A stretch of 64,000 nucleotides of DNA from NCBI RefSeq assembly GCF_032362555.1, contig NC_083517.1, forward strand, positions 6,654,001 to 6,718,000. Direction: 5' to 3'. A model generated the notes under the pieces. That model was not told the origin of the DNA. It saw only the letters and a program-made list of their open reading frames with translations, and did no database searches. Source of the stretch: Amyelois transitella (Eukaryota > Arthropoda > Insecta > Lepidoptera > Pyralidae). Below, one piece after another: positions 1 to 12,628 of this stretch (positions are counted from its first letter, which is position 1; each line of letters begins with the position of its first letter). Both the position numbers and the translations under genes were made by a program.

Positions 1-413
1 TCTTAAACATGTCATTTCAGTCTTTGCGAGACTTTTGGTCTTGTAAATTCGGTAACGGATAAAGACGTGATAATATGCATGTTAGTATGTATTCATATTT
101 AGTTCCATAGTTGTTGTTTTTGATCAGATTTATTTTATTGATAATTATTTTTATCGTGGCTAGCTTGCATCCCGAGGAGGAGGCCGGGCTTTTGTGTCCA
201 ATAATAGTATTAAAATAAAGTTTTTTATTGACGTCGCCAGCCCTATGAATTTGTTAATTTGACGTTTCAACGTTCCCAATTGGATTGGAACCCACGCGCC
301 GCCCGCCACTGACCCTCCGGCCATTCATGAAATTACTATTAAGACATCATCCGCAATAATTATGCCTATACAAATATATTATCTAATGGCAAAAATGTGA
401 CATTTTGTCTGTA

Positions 414-673
414 CATACATACATACATATGATCACGTCTATATCCCTTGCGGGGTAGACAGAGCCAACAGTCTTGAAAAGACTGAATGGCCACGTTCAG
501 CTATTTGGCTTAATGATAGAACCGAGATTCAAATAGTGACAGGTTGCTAGCCCATCGCCTAAAAGAGGAATCCTAAGTTTATAAGCCTATCCCTTAGTCG
601 CCTTTTACGACATCCATGGGAAAGAGATGGAGTGGTCCTATTCTTTTTTGTAATAGTGCCGGGAACCACACGG
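414..673 (-). mobile_element. SINE1 retroposon, complete copy with target-site duplication
   Basis: The 3' tail of (TACA)n on the plus strand lies at the left and the 5' head ending in CCACACGGCA lies at the right, so the element reads on the minus strand. A perfect 13-bp direct repeat, CATTTTGTCTGTA, flanks it at 401-413 and 674-686. The body carries the conserved CAGTCTT/AAGACTG hairpin and the TCTTTCCCATGGATGTCG block found in all other copies. It has no ORF. Direct repeats of this length point to target-primed reverse transcription by a LINE; the likely partner is the RTE LINE of this window. Confidence 0.88.
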
Positions 674-924
674 CATTTTGTCTGTATGTACGACATATAC
701 CTACCAGTAAATACTCCTCTCTTTGCCGGAACGACTTTTCAATGAAAATATAACTACTTGGTTGAACAATCATGGAACTGGCGTTTTTTATATGACCGAT
801 CCGTCTATAATTATATGACAATATCACTCTGACTCTGATACACTTGACGACTGGTCTTCAAGAGTGAGGAAAATAAGTAATTTCTATTAGCCACTGCTGT
901 TTGACCTCCTTTACCCGGTTACCA

Positions 925-960
925 GATCAAATCTGGTCAATAATTTGACCAGATTTGATC
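925..960. repeat. Perfect 16-bp fold-back palindrome
   Basis: Arms GATCAAATCTGGTCAA at 925-940 and TTGACCAGATTTGATC at 945-960 are perfect reverse complements around a 4-nt loop, TAAT. The left arm is itself partly palindromic (CCAGATCAAATCTGG). It lies in putative intron sequence, with no adjacent gene or recognised transposon end. Confidence 0.9.
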
Positions 961-2198
961 ATGCAGTTATCTTATTGGGTATGTTTCCCTCACTGCAAAA
1001 GCATTCAAACGAATGTTTGTACGAGTACATAGCTCAAAAACAATTCATTGATATTTATTGTGCGCGCGGAATGAATGTGACCTGTCTAACTTAATAAACA
1101 TATTTTTGTTTTGTGTAAAATGTGATACAACCTTGCTTTCATGAAAAGCTTATATTTATTATTACTTCTTTTATGAAAATGTTATACCATTTATAAATTC
1201 ATCTTCTCATGTGCGAGAAGTCAACGGTGGAATTTGTAATTCAAATGCACTCCCAAGTAAGTATGAAGTAGTTTTCGTACCATATTTTAAAATCTTAATA
1301 CTATCAACAGTTATGTCGATGTCAGATTTTCATTTAGAATTTGACCCTTTTCTAGGATGCTACACATTACGCATTTAGTTACATAACGGAAATAGGCGCT
1401 GTTCATTGCTGCATCGCTTAATGAACCATGAACCGACAACGTGTGGCTACGCTACCGGTGCAATGCGTGGGAAACAATCTTTTACATTATATCGTATTTT
1501 ATATTTTAAAAGCTAGACTATTTCAATATCGGAAGGTGAAATCCGAGCCCCGACGCATTAAAGTAGACCCTTCACTAATAATAGTTTTAGCTATATTAGT
1601 TTCGGCTATATCTTGTCATTAGCCACAATTCAAAGCCACTTAGTAATAAGTGTTTTATATATAAGTACTAATTTAATGTCATATTATTATTTCATTATTG
1701 AGAGAATGGTCGTATCTTCTGATCTCTATACAGATATAGCAAAAAATCGCACCTTTAGGTATACGACGACGTGAGAACTTCGTTGTAGGATTACAAAACA
1801 AACGCAGGAAATGTTGCACTTGTGTCTATTACGCTTTTATTTGAAACATGAAACTATCGGCCTGTCTTTGTCCGTAGTACTTACCTATTTAGTTTGAAGA
1901 TATATTAAAAGGTATTTCTACGCACAGCAGAAGCACTTGCAAGGATAATGATATTTCTCGTACAGGTGTAGTAGATACTATAATAACTTTGTTAATCTGC
2001 AAAGTAAAGGACTTTCGAAATTTTTGTTTCTGTTAATAAGCTTGTGTTTGAAAGATATTTCGGTTAAGCACTCCATTTTACTTTCACGATTTAAAATATC
2101 CTTTAGACACAACAATGAAATAGTGTAACTACCACAAAATGATAACATAGAAAAAAATTATTAAAAGATACAATAACTATATCAAATTTATTTCACAG

Positions 2199-5100
2199 AG
2201 CCACCACGGGTGGCGACGGCGATTGGATCGCGGGGGAAGCGCGTGCAAACGCCGCAACAAACGCGCGCGCCACCAGTAACGCTACCCACCGCTCCCCTCC
2301 CCACCCCGCCCCGCGAGCAAGCGGTTGCGCTCGCACACGCCGCTAAAGGCGTCGAGGCATTGGGCGTTTTAGTGCAATATTTAGTGTTTCGCGTAAGTAT
2401 TCTAAGTTATTATGTAAAGTAGACACTTTTTATATTTTTATTTATCTTCGGTGACGCTTACCAGTATATTTCCAAATCAGACTTTTGATTTCCATAGATT
2501 TTTCTGTTCAGTTCAATGAGATAACGAAGAACTAAAAGGAGTACTAATTTTGTCATATCAGGGTTAGTTATAATTTGAATAACTTTTTTTTTCTATTTAT
2601 TTCATAACGATTCATAGTAATTTTCATTATTTCAGTTGGATGCTTTAAATGGCGGGACATGGCGAATAGAGGCAGAAAAATGGCGAGAAGTTGCGGCAGC
2701 GGAGAGAACCAGTGCTGCCCGCGCCGACAGAGATCGCCAGCAAAGGGCACAGAAGGACTTAGACACCAGTACGTATAGAGCTAAAAGGATCACAAAATCT
2801 GATTTGTGATGATTGTGATGATCGTCAGCTGTATTTAGTCGACTGATGATCATAGGCCTCACCTGAAGAATTCCACCTTGACCTGTTTAAACTGTCTTCC
2901 TGCGCCCCTAATAAAGCTGTGGGTCTACCAAAACAGGGAATTTTTTTCTCTCTATGAGAATTTAAATATAAGTGCGATGTTCAAACACTTATTGAATATT
3001 GACTAGTCAATGTATTAGACAAGATAACCCATTAAAAACCTTACTCAAATCATCTCCAATTGTATAGTTTTGAGTCGTCCTGTCGGCGTTTAGAGGATAA
3101 CAATTTAATGTTTGTAATTAAACTATGTAATTTTAATGTAACCTCACTTTATGTTTAAACCTTATCTTTACGTACAAAACCTAAAAGTAAAAGAAACATA
3201 TATTTTTTAGTCGCAGAATGCCTGAGCAAGATCTCAGAGCTGGAAATGGAAGTGTCCTCGAAAGAGGAGGCCAACGCTCGTCTTCAAGAAGCACACGTGC
3301 AACAGCTCACAGTGCTGGCGAACGATATCAAGGGGCTGAAGGTAGGCAACTTACCGTATTCTGTAATCATCACCTATTGGGCCAAGTTTTAATTAGTTAA
3401 TAATTTTTTAAATTTTGTACAATACTAAATGTATAAAAAAAAATACTGTCCGAATCACAAACTAAAGGTCTTGGTAGGCTTGATCTTATTTGAGAAAATG
3501 CAGCAGTAATCCTATTAGGTATATGAAAATTTTCAGGACACAATTGAAACCCTAAAACGTGAAGTGGCTGAAAGTAGAGCGCGCTTGCACGCGCACAGTG
3601 AAATCGAGCGAACATTGCGAGCGCAATTAGAAGCGGCGCGAGTAGAAAGCGAGCGTAGCAAGCTGCCTACGGCCGATTCATCGGGCGACCAGTCGTGCGA
3701 CAAGTCATGCGACATGTGCGACGCGGCGTGCGACCCCGTCCAGTGTGAGGTGGAGGATTGTGTGCTGCGAGTCTCTGCCAATGAGGAACTGAGCACAGAT
3801 GCCAACGAATTGGCAGCTGAGGTTAGTATGTGCAACCATTTTCATATAATTAAAGTTATAATAAGAGTATTTTGGCACAGGTTCAGACTATGTAGTCTTG
3901 TGCCCTATCGGCGAAATTAAAATTATGCTAGTAGGAAGTCAACGTAAATATTTCGTTGACAACCTTCAAGGCCCTGTGATTAAAGCCGCAAGCAAAGCAC
4001 GTTGATACTTTATTTGTTAGACGCGCAATTTAGCATAGGACCAAATTTCCAATTTGATTTCTTCAAATAAAACTTATAATAATCAATTAAATTGCCATCT
4101 GTAACCTAAAGTACTTTTAACTTACCAATATTTTTATGATATGTATTTCAGTACATCATTCAATATTTTTATTTCAGGTACGATCTCTCCGAGCCGTCAT
4201 AGAACTAAAACAGGCCGAAATGGCTTCCCTCCGCGATGCCCGCTCAGAGTTGGCGGTGGAGCGTGAAAGGCGCGCGGCGGCCGAACGTGACGTCCGTGCC
4301 GCAAAACACGCCGCCGAGGAACTGAAGGAGCGGGCGGCGGCCCGGCAGAGGGACGTCGACAGGTGAGGTTTAAACTTTAGAACCTGAAACGTTAAGGTAT
4401 ATAACCTTTGAAATAATGTCACGTCACCTAGTAACTGAAGAAGAGGAAAGTTGACAGGCGAGAAACCCTTCACATGGATGGGCATCATTACGTTTTGATA
4501 CTGCAAGTATGTATGACAATTTTCTCACTGACTACTTCAACACGCTGTCAAATTCTTAAAAGTCTAATAAGTCTCAAAAGTCTTAGTCAGAAGTCTAGGT
4601 TGCCATAAGGAAAAAATACATAAAACTTATTTTCCAACAGGCTACGGGATGATAACCGCCGCCTCAGGGAAGTGGCCGCCCGAGACCGGGACCACGCCAC
4701 CAGACTGGCGGCGCTCAACGAGGAGCTCAGATACAAATTGCGGCAGAAGTCTCAGGTATACCTTTGGCTCATTATTAAGTCTGACTAAATTTAATCCCTC
4801 TTTTGCTCATATTGGTTCTAAGCTCGTGTCGTGAGTTGATTTAAATAGACACAAATTATTAACAGGTACCGAAAAACCATATTTACTCAAAAAGTCTGTG
4901 ATTTTTTTTTGCTTGGATAGAATAGAACTCAGAAATTGGTAGTGGAGATCTGACGGAGTGTAAACTGCACTGCGATGTTTGTCAAACTCTTTTAACGGAA
5001 AGGAAGCCTTCATCTTCTCCACAGAGGTTGTCTTAGGGCATTAATATTAGATTAGACATTACTGGAATCGTAAATAGTAATCCAGCAAAACTTGCTTGCT

Positions 5101-6027
5101 TTCTATTGAATTATTATCGTATCTTAAAAATTACTTACACATATCTCTATTCGTTCAGGTGGTATCGCTGCTAGCTGGCGGCGGCTACATCGAGCGCACT
5201 CCGCTGCGGACGCGCACGTCGTCGGCCGATTCTGTACGGTCTGCGTCCCCGCCCCCCGACTCCCCGCCATCCCCCGCCGCCTCTCCCGCGCCCGGCACAC
5301 CTCCCCTCCCCGCTGTCAAAGGAGTTGTAGAGAAACACGACTCCGTCAGCTGGGTGCTGGAGATCGAAGAGACCCCAGAAGAAGTTGCGTCAAGGTTTGT
5401 TGTCTTCTAAAGAAAAATAATTTAATTCTTCTTCTTCTTCGCTTAATCCTGGTTGCAACCCTACCACTCTGGAGAGGACCAGGGGTGTGTGTAAGTCAGG
5501 ATTTACAAGAAACGACTCCCATCTGACCTCTGCAACCTTTGCAGGGGAACCTAACCCGTATTGGATCGATCATGGTTACTCATCCAGTTGCCTAAATGTG
5601 CAGGTTTCCTCACGATGTTGTCCTTCACCGTAAGAACACCGGTTAGTATTCTAACTAATGAACATTACTTTGAATATAATCATCGGTACATGACCGAGGT
5701 GGGATTCGAATCTGTGCCTTTCTGCGCAACACACATTTTAAACCTTACCGATTCGGCACCGACTCTCTCACTCAAAGGAGATTGTATTACATATTTATTT
5801 GTCACAGACTAGCGCGGCGATCATCGTTCCGCGCGGCGTCTTCACCGAGCGGCGTGAAGCGTCGCGGCGGCGGCTCCCCCGGCAGCGGCTCCCCCGCGCC
5901 CGCCTCCCCCGCACCAAATGCCTCCAAACTCTTCCGCCCCGGCGACCTCGACTTCCCTCCACCACCACCCCCACTCAAGGAATCCGCCGGAGAAGCCATC
6001 TATATTTACGACGATCGCCAGTACTGA
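2199..6027 (+). CDS. Coiled-coil, Pro/Ser-rich protein; C-terminal 498 residues, 5' part outside the window (possibly MTUS/ATIP-like)
   Basis: Eight exons join in phase: 2199-2392, 2636-2768, 3211-3341, 3537-3821, 4178-4362, 4641-4755, 5159-5394 and 5808-6027, all with GT-AG borders and a TGA stop at 6025. The first exon opens with two bases of a split codon, so the N terminus lies to the left. Exons 2-6 encode long charged Glu/Arg/Ala helices typical of coiled coil (for example ERERRAAAERDVRAAKHAAE), interrupted by a Cys/Asp-rich patch in exon 4 (SCDKSCDMCDAACD). Exon 7 changes to Ser/Pro-rich sequence followed by a block DSVSWVLEIEETPEEVASR. Exon 8 is Gly/Ser/Pro-rich with a run of six prolines and ends in YIYDDRQY. 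The exons are much more GC-rich than the introns. The layout, helical rod then basic Ser/Pro tail, suits a cytoskeletal adaptor; similarity to microtubule-associated tumour suppressor (MTUS) proteins is only a tentative recollection. No catalytic domain is visible. Confidence 0.8.
5428..5790 (-). mobile_element. tRNA-derived SINE, family C, in the last intron of the coiled-coil gene
   Basis: Read on the minus strand, the right end carries an A-box-like GTGCCGAATCGGTAAGG and a B-box AGATTCGAATCCC, as in RNA polymerase III tRNA promoters. The left end is a (GAA)n tail (CTTCTTCTTCTTC on plus). The central block, with CTCTGGAGAGGACC and GCAACCTTTGCAGG, recurs at 24.5, 46.1, 52.0 and 60.0 kb. It lies between exons 7 and 8 of the coiled-coil gene, in antisense. 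Its right edge comes within about 20 bp of the exon 8 acceptor. No ORF. Confidence 0.7.
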
Positions 6028-8518
6028 ATGAAATAAAGAATCTAATTCGTGAATTACTAGTCTCGTACTCGTGGAACGGAATATCACACTCGCAACTCGA
6101 CAGACGTGACAATCTACTCGAGTGCGACTCGGAAGGTGATTTTCAACTGATTTGATATTCTTGCCTGATGTATATTGCATGTCTCAGTCATAGATTTAAA
6201 TAAAAATGGGACCCGAAGTGAATGTTTGCAATGTAGCATAAAAAGTTGCTATTTGTAACTGAATATTATTTGAGAATGTAACCGATGGTGTAGATTTCTT
6301 AAACTTCGTAAGATAAACCAATATGATTCACATTAAGAAGGGCCATAACACAAGCGCCTAAAAATGCGTCAGTACTAAATGAACGCGATATTACTTTGAG
6401 ATAAAACACGGCACTATTAGATTTTGTATGCCGTCGTTAAGTTGATTTTTCTGCATACCAACATATACTGGTTCAATATTTAATCATTGTTCAAAGAAAA
6501 TTTATAGCTTGCAGTGATATAATGTTATTCAACTATGATATTACTTTGTAGATATAGTGTTAAGTACCTACCACTGTTACACACTTAACTTATTTCATAG
6601 TTTTCTGTGTGTAACGATTTTTGGCAGTCGAGTTAACTTAAGAAATAAGGTAAATGAGTAGCTGCCTTCTAGTATTTTGTAAGTATGCTTTTCTCAAAAT
6701 TTCCTAGCCTTGAAAATATGTGTATAATTTGGCTATAATTTGAAGGAAAGTGTTTTATGTACCTGTCAGTTGCACCAATGAATAGAATAATAACTTTCTT
6801 TTTAATTAATAAATCACATAGATTTTATTTAAGTGGCAGACATATAATTGCCTACTGGATCGTTGCCTTATAATTAATTTAACCTGCATTATGCCTAACC
6901 TGCGAGAAGTATCTATACCGGGACTGATTTGCATTTTATGGTTAATATCCTTTTTTGACCTTTTACTTCTTCTCATTCTTCTGTCTTTATTCTTTCTACA
7001 AATCCGTTCCATTTTTGTTTTGTTTCTATTATTGGTGCAATTATTCTTGTTTCTGGTTGTTATTTATATTAAAAAAACATTAAATTAAAGAGATCATGTG
7101 AAAAGCCGGCTGCAAGGTTGTTATTCATTAGCAATAAAGTGATCCTTAAATGTTTATGTCGTTTTGTATCCACTATCGTATAATTATATCTTAATTATTA
7201 TAGTTTATCGTGGTTGTTGGCACTGTATTATTTTTTATGTACAAATAACAATTTTAATAATGGAAAAAAATAACTTAGATTTAAGTGAAATCTTGTCATG
7301 AAAGACAGGACATTGTTTTTGCAATTAGAGTTTGACGCTGATTATTAAGGGGTGATGAATGCTTTTGCAACGTGTTTTTCGAATTAACTATTTTTATTTT
7401 CTTGTCTAAATATTCTATCTCAGTCAAACCAAAGAGTCATTAAAACTCTTTGCTACGTTCCTTAATTTTGCTTAGCAAACAAATATTTTGCATGCGTTCT
7501 ACACAGTGATTCAGGTGAAGTTTGATTTTTTTATTTATTTTTTAAGTTAAAGGATAATAATATTACCATTCCAAATTAAGAAATGTAAGCGATAATAATT
7601 ATTACTTAATGCGAAGGATATTAATATAAAATAAAATAGTATGTTACAGTAAAACTTTGTTTTATTTTTTTTTGAACTTTTGAAAGAAGTGGGCACGTTT
7701 CCCCTTGTCACATCCTGCATACTTCTTTTGCTTCATCTATATTCATAATTTTATTTATTTGTATGAAAACCGGTAAAGTGTAAATCTGAGTCTTACACGT
7801 ATGATTCTATATCACACCTATTTCTTATGCTACTTTACAAAAATTATTTTCATAAAAATTATGTCTTCCAACATAAACTTAGGTGAACAATACGTGGTGT
7901 TAAGGTAAATATTACAAATCACTATACCAACGGAAGTCACAACTGATATAGATAATAGGTTTGATTTGGGGTTGGGCGTTATGGTCAAAGAATATAATGG
8001 TCGGTTAAGTAATTCCTACTGACTTCATTTTTTGAACCATCCCAGGTATAATTTCTTTCATTTTTCAAATTATATTTTTTACTTAATATACTCTAAGGTA
8101 TACTTAGAAGTCAACCCATAATAACAATTTGTTTATATGCACCCAATAGTCCCAACTTTATATTTTAGCGACAAATTAAAATTTATGAAAAAAAAGACTA
8201 CTAAGTCGACGTTCAAAATAAATAAACAGTGACATAATATTCATAAGAATTATTTTCTGAAGTTCTAAGAAACTAGGTACCAATGCAAATACGACGTAGC
8301 TAAATGAATATTACTCCAATTTAACAAATTTCATAGTTGATCTAGCGATCATATTTAAACAAAATAGTGTTGTATGCATAGTGGTATTTACTGAACTAAG
8401 TAACTCAAATTAATAATAATTATAATGAGACGTCTGAAAGCCCAAATTGAGATAGTGTTTATGGCTAACAAAATATGTCATGGCTGAAAAAAATTGAGGC
8501 CATTTTGATAGCAGCCCC
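6028..8518. other. 3' UTR of the coiled-coil gene followed by an intergenic stretch
   Basis: The stop at 6025-6027 is followed almost at once by AATAAA (near 6032), with further candidate poly(A) signals near 6805 and 7131. Which one is used cannot be told from sequence. The rest is AT-rich without coding character or clear repeats, up to the lipase promoter. Confidence 0.5.
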
Positions 8519-8543
8519 TATATAACCGTCTTGCCATTTCAGT
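8519..8543 (+). promoter_or_regulatory. Candidate core promoter of the lipase gene (TATA box plus TCAGT initiator)
   Basis: TATATAA at 8519-8525 is followed by TCAGT at 8539-8543, the arthropod initiator consensus. The presumed start A (8541) lies 22 nt from the TATA start, a little closer than usual. The lipase ATG follows 22 nt further on, giving a short 5' UTR. The sequences are seen directly; promoter use is inferred. Confidence 0.5.
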
Positions 8544-8562
8544 CATAAATCACTTCGTGAAA

Positions 8563-11500
8563 ATGGTAGCCATGATCAGTGAGATTTGCATCGCTGTCCT
8601 TTTATTTGGTTCCGGTAAGATCCTTAGATGTAGTAGAAATACTTTTAAATATTAAGTTAATAAAATAATATTTTTATGATTGGCCTGGGTCTTGAAAGTT
8701 TATATATTGAAGAACATTTTTTTAAATACAGTATCACTGAGATAGTAGGTACCTTTGCCATATAACCCAAGTCTCGAACTTACATTGAGGCTAGCTGTCT
8801 GTGTGATTTGCCCTTATATTTTTTTTATTCATTTTACATCTTTATATTCTATTCCTTGGTTTTTGATATTCCATTTGAAAGAAAATATGTTTTTCTTACA
8901 TGTATGTTTTATTATTATTTCCAGCCCTCGGTAATATAAATGAACTCAGTAATGATGATTATGATGATGTTGCCAAATTAAGATTTTATAAAAGGTAATT
9001 TAATACTTTTTTTATTAAAAACTGCGGCAAGTGGGTTTCTAGGCCTTCTGCACTAGATAACACTATTGCTGGAACTCATGCCAGGTGTGAGCTACGAGGC
9101 TCCGTAGGTCTCATATAGAGCGCCCTGGTCTAGACTATGATCATCTCCTATTACATCCACACGCTATTTTGGTTTTTAATTAATTACTGCAGTGGGTCGT
9201 TGCTTAATTTACACAAAAATCTTTATAAAATAAGCTTCGAAATTACTCTTAAGTATCATTTTTCATAATCATTTTAAAATCTTTGAAGTTACTATTCAAC
9301 TTATTTTCAGTTCCTTTGATGATTTTATTGAGTTTCCTTTGAACAATGCCAGAGAAATAGTTTTTACATCATGGTACGATCCTAAAAAGACAACAATCAT
9401 TTTTACACATGGATTTTCAGGTACGTAATATCGTAATAAAGAGTTCCTAGGCCTCAGAAATTTGAATTATTAAATTCTTAAAACTAGATATATTTTTTAC
9501 CTCAGTAAATCAAGTTGAGATCGAATCAAGTTAAAAATTTGTCTGTAAATTAAGGCATCGATAGATGAGTATCCTCAATGAATTATCTTGTATTAGATAT
9601 AAAAAATATTGTAACCAAAAGCAGCATTTCTCAGCTAATAAATTCTATTACTCCAAAGACAAGTAGGTATCGAGACAACGCCTTTATTTTCAAAATTGTT
9701 TAACAATTTCCAATACAAATCTTTACGATACATACATATATGTATTAGTCGTTCCGTCGTGATTTTCAGGTTTTCCCAATGGCCCAGCTGTAACAGCCGT
9801 TATCACTACTTATCTTAACCAAGGTGGTTATAATGTGGCGTTGCTGAACTGGCAAGAACTAGCAGCTCCAGTTCTACCCAGCATGTTTAACTCTTACTTG
9901 AATTGGGCTTATCCTAACGCCAAAAGAGTAAGTCTTACAAACAAACAATCAAAGTTACAAAAATTTTCGTGTTTATTATATTCTATTACTAAATAGGGAA
10001 GTAAGAATAGTTTGTCATAAGACGACTAAATCCACCTGCGTTGAACTTACATTCCCCCTTTTTTCTCTTCATTGCCAAATTTCCTTACACAATATAAATA
10101 ACAAATCTTGTCTCTTTATAATATAAATAGGGATAGCTGAATTAAAGTAAATCTAATATGTAATACATACATAAAATCCACAGATAAATTTAAAACGGCA
10201 AAACAATATTAAGCATTGAACCGTTGTTGTAGACTGTTCAACGTTTGAGTGGTTAATTTTTAAACAAAACTGGTGCAGACGTGATCGTTTAAAAACTAGA
10301 ACTTCTATTTTTATTCTTTCAGCTAGGGGTAGATTTTGCCGACGCCCTTTTAAATCTTTCAGCTGCTGGTATTAATCTGAACAAAACACATTTGGTGGGC
10401 CATTCTCTAGGAGCCCACATTTTCGGTATAACTGGTAATACACTATTGGCCAGAGGGGTCATGTTACCATGGTACGTGGATACTGTAATTTTTTTCACTT
10501 TGTCCAGTTCGGGGTCATCTTCAATTTCAAAACCATTAGCACGCATATAGATATATCATCTTTCTTGGAATGGGATGTTTTGGAAATTTCCATATAAACA
10601 AAGCCCGGGGCAAAAGTTAATGTAAATATTTTCCTCAGGATTACAGGGTTGGATCCTGCATCGGTAGGGTTTGAAAATAAACCGCTAGCAGTTAGACTTA
10701 ACCCTAAGTCTGCGGGTTTTGTTTCGGTGGTCCACTCGGACCCCAGCCGGTATGGGTATAAACGATCCCTGGGCACTGTGGACTTCTGGCCTAACTACAG
10801 CACCGGGACCGTCACACAACCTGGCTGCGACAAGAAAAACAATCCTGCTTTCTCCCCTGAGGGTAGGTCCCACTCATTACGTGGGGTCGGCACATTATTC
10901 GATTAAATTAAATACGATTTCTTCAAGACTGACTGTAGGAAAAAAGCCTTGATCAATAGTTAGAAACACATTTAAAAACTCAAGTTGTGCTGAAACAAAT
11001 AAGTCTTTATATAAAGACACATATATAATTCAATCTGCAATGTGAAATAATTGAACGAGCATAACAACAACAATATAAACATAGGGAATAACTCGAAATC
11101 TATTAGTAGTTTCTGGTAAACGTTAGATTGCGTTGTCATATTTTCTTAGAATTCAAGAGACAAAAGCTTTTTACAGTAATTTGGACGTGGATGAAGCGAA
11201 AGAAGTAGGTATGCAGGAATCATGGAAAGCTGCAGTTACTATCTACACTCCCGGGAAAGAAATTATAAGTGTGTTTTTATTATGTATTTTTATTACAGAT
11301 TTGTGCAATCACAATAGAAGTTGGGAGATATTATTAGATTCAGTGGTTCACCGAGGGACAATAATAGGTAGTCAGGCGCCGAACTTCAGAAAATGGAGGA
11401 AATACACGGATGAAGAAAGAAAAGCCAATATTTTAGAAGTTGGAGTGTATTCGGAAAATCCGTGAGTTTATATTAATTTAAATTATTTATATACGCACAT

Positions 11501-11807
11501 GTACGTTGTATTCTAATAATTCTAAATTATCACTGACACCATTATGTAAAAAATGTTTTACATAAATTTATTTACAGCCTCGTTGTCTTTCTGTAGATTT
11601 TTATGTTTGCTGTGGATTAATGCAACCAGTATGTCATACATAATATGTCGAGATATACTCGTATAGAGTACAATATATACATTATAATATTTACTTATTT
11701 TTTTATTGACTTATGTAATCTTTTCACTCTTTTTCAGTTTGCCAGGGAACTACTACTTCACAACTAACGCAGCATCTCCTTATGGGCTTGGGATAGACGG
11801 GCTGTAA
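8563..11807 (+). CDS. Secreted neutral lipase, pancreatic lipase family (331 aa, complete)
   Basis: Eight exons: 8563-8614, 8925-8994, 9311-9420, 9770-9927, 10323-10471, 10639-10862, 11299-11461 and 11738-11807. They join in frame for 996 nt with a TAA stop. Family members hydrolyse acylglycerols or phospholipids at an interface. Visible family features: an N-terminal hydrophobic stretch (ICIAVLLFGSA) read as a signal peptide; the HGFSG oxyanion-region motif; the nucleophile elbow GHSLGAH with Ser158; Asp185 in WITGLDPA; and His259 in DLCNHNRSW. The Ser/Asp/His triad is therefore complete. The length fits insect pancreatic-lipase-related enzymes (about 300-340 aa), which lack the C-terminal PLAT domain of vertebrate pancreatic lipase. 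Introns hold a SINE B tail (8681-8822) and a decayed LINE fragment (about 11180-11268). It is the first of three plus-strand genes with N-terminal signal-like segments. A gut digestive role is typical but not shown here. Confidence 0.92.
8681..8822 (+). mobile_element. tRNA-derived SINE family B, 5'-truncated tail in lipase intron 1
   Basis: The block starting GATTGGCCTGGGTCTTG and continuing through CAAGTCTCGAACTTAC to TGATTTGCCC aligns with the 3' two thirds of the SINE B copies at 26.7 and 51.3 kb. The tRNA-like head is absent. It diverges visibly from the other copies, so it is an older insertion. Confidence 0.7.
11180..11268 (+). mobile_element. Decayed 3' fragment of the RTE LINE in lipase intron 6
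   Basis: A short translated stretch, DVDEAKEVGMQ, followed by a CCCGGGAAAGAA block, matches the last codons of the RTE ORF (NVDEAKEVCRDRGKW through PSGKEA) on the opposite strand relative to the large copies. The surrounding open frame is fortuitous and is not an alternative lipase exon. Confidence 0.6.
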
Positions 11808-12182
11808 TAAGAATATATTTTTATTAATGCACTGGAATAACATATATGTATATCGATTTCTTTGGTTTGTTTTTAATGAATTCTATCCAATATGTTCAAT
11901 AATATGTCGTCTTTTTGTGATTGTTAGGTTAGATATTACAGATGCCAGATCACTTTTCAATTCTCTCACTACATAATAGCACAAAATATGTATGTGCTAC
12001 GTAATATCAAATTATAAATTCAAAACTAATTACAATACAATCGATTGTAGAATGGAGTTAAGTTAAGTACATAAATTAGGTAGATATGTAAATATCACAT
12101 ACGCACACAATATTTCCGATAACTATCTATAGTATCGTAACCCAGATATGTGGTTCCCTCTTTTACTTGAGATTACGAACAT

Positions 12183-12350
12183 ATCAAAAGTCAACATCAA
12201 AAGTACCCGAAACCGCCGAGCTTGCATGAAGAGAGTTATGAATGTGGATGAAGCGAAGGAAGTATGCAGAGATCGTGGCAAGTGGAAAGAGGTAGTCTCT
12301 GCCTACCCCCCCCCCCCGGGAAGAGGCGTGATTTTATGTATGTATGTATG
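12183..12350 (+). mobile_element. 5'-truncated RTE LINE, 3' terminus with (TATG)n tail
   Basis: The sequence encodes the last residues of the LINE ORF (RNRRACMKRVMNVDEAKEV) and ends in the element's 3' UTR and (TATG)n tail. A run of twelve C near 12306 replaces the usual CCCCTCC. Possible short flanking repeats of TACGAACA type occur near 12174 and 12351. It lies between the lipase and NRF genes. Confidence 0.75.
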
Positions 12351-12552
12351 TACGAACACATTTAATGTTATTTCAATTCATAAAATTGTCTAGAACGATT
12401 ATAGTATCTATAACAACTAAAAAACAGTTTATCAGGCTACTTGCCTGTTTTAAAAATATCTTACTGAAATGAAAATACGTCGATTATTTTTATATCGGAA
12501 AATATTCTCAAGCCTAAATAAACTAAGTAAGTCGAAGACGTTCTGGCAAAAG

Positions 12553-12628
12553 ATCAGGTCAAGAGTACCCGAAACCGACGGCTGAAAGAAGAATGCCGGA
12601 ATCGTGGCAAGTGGAAACATGTGTAGAC
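12553..12628 (+). mobile_element. Decayed RTE LINE fragment
   Basis: AGGTCAAGAGTACCCGAAACC followed by a GAATCGTGGCAAGTGGAAA block matches the RTE 3' coding end, with an internal deletion. No tail is visible. It is older than the copy 200 bp upstream. Confidence 0.6.

Larger units (their letters stand above)
1..2198. other. Non-coding stretch upstream of the first recognised exon
   Basis: No open frame here has coding character: the frames are short and have no protein motif. Because the first recognised exon at 2199 opens in the middle of a codon, this stretch is best read as intron of the coiled-coil gene. It holds one complete SINE1 retroposon (414-673) and a perfect fold-back at 925-960. 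The remainder is AT-rich sequence in which I see nothing else. Confidence 0.6.

Noticed and set aside
121-230. CCCGAGGAGGAGGCCGGGC as a LINE 3' end
   Set aside because: It resembles a remembered lepidopteran LINE terminus, but no second copy in the window supports it.
1428-1622. A 64-codon frame as an upstream exon of the coiled-coil gene
   Set aside because: No convincing acceptor/donor pair in phase with 2199 and no coiled-coil or compositional similarity to the exons.
11133-11465. A 110-codon frame spanning lipase exon 7
   Set aside because: Only 11299-11461 is lipase exon (DLCNHNRSW). The 5' part is intron containing a decayed LINE fragment.
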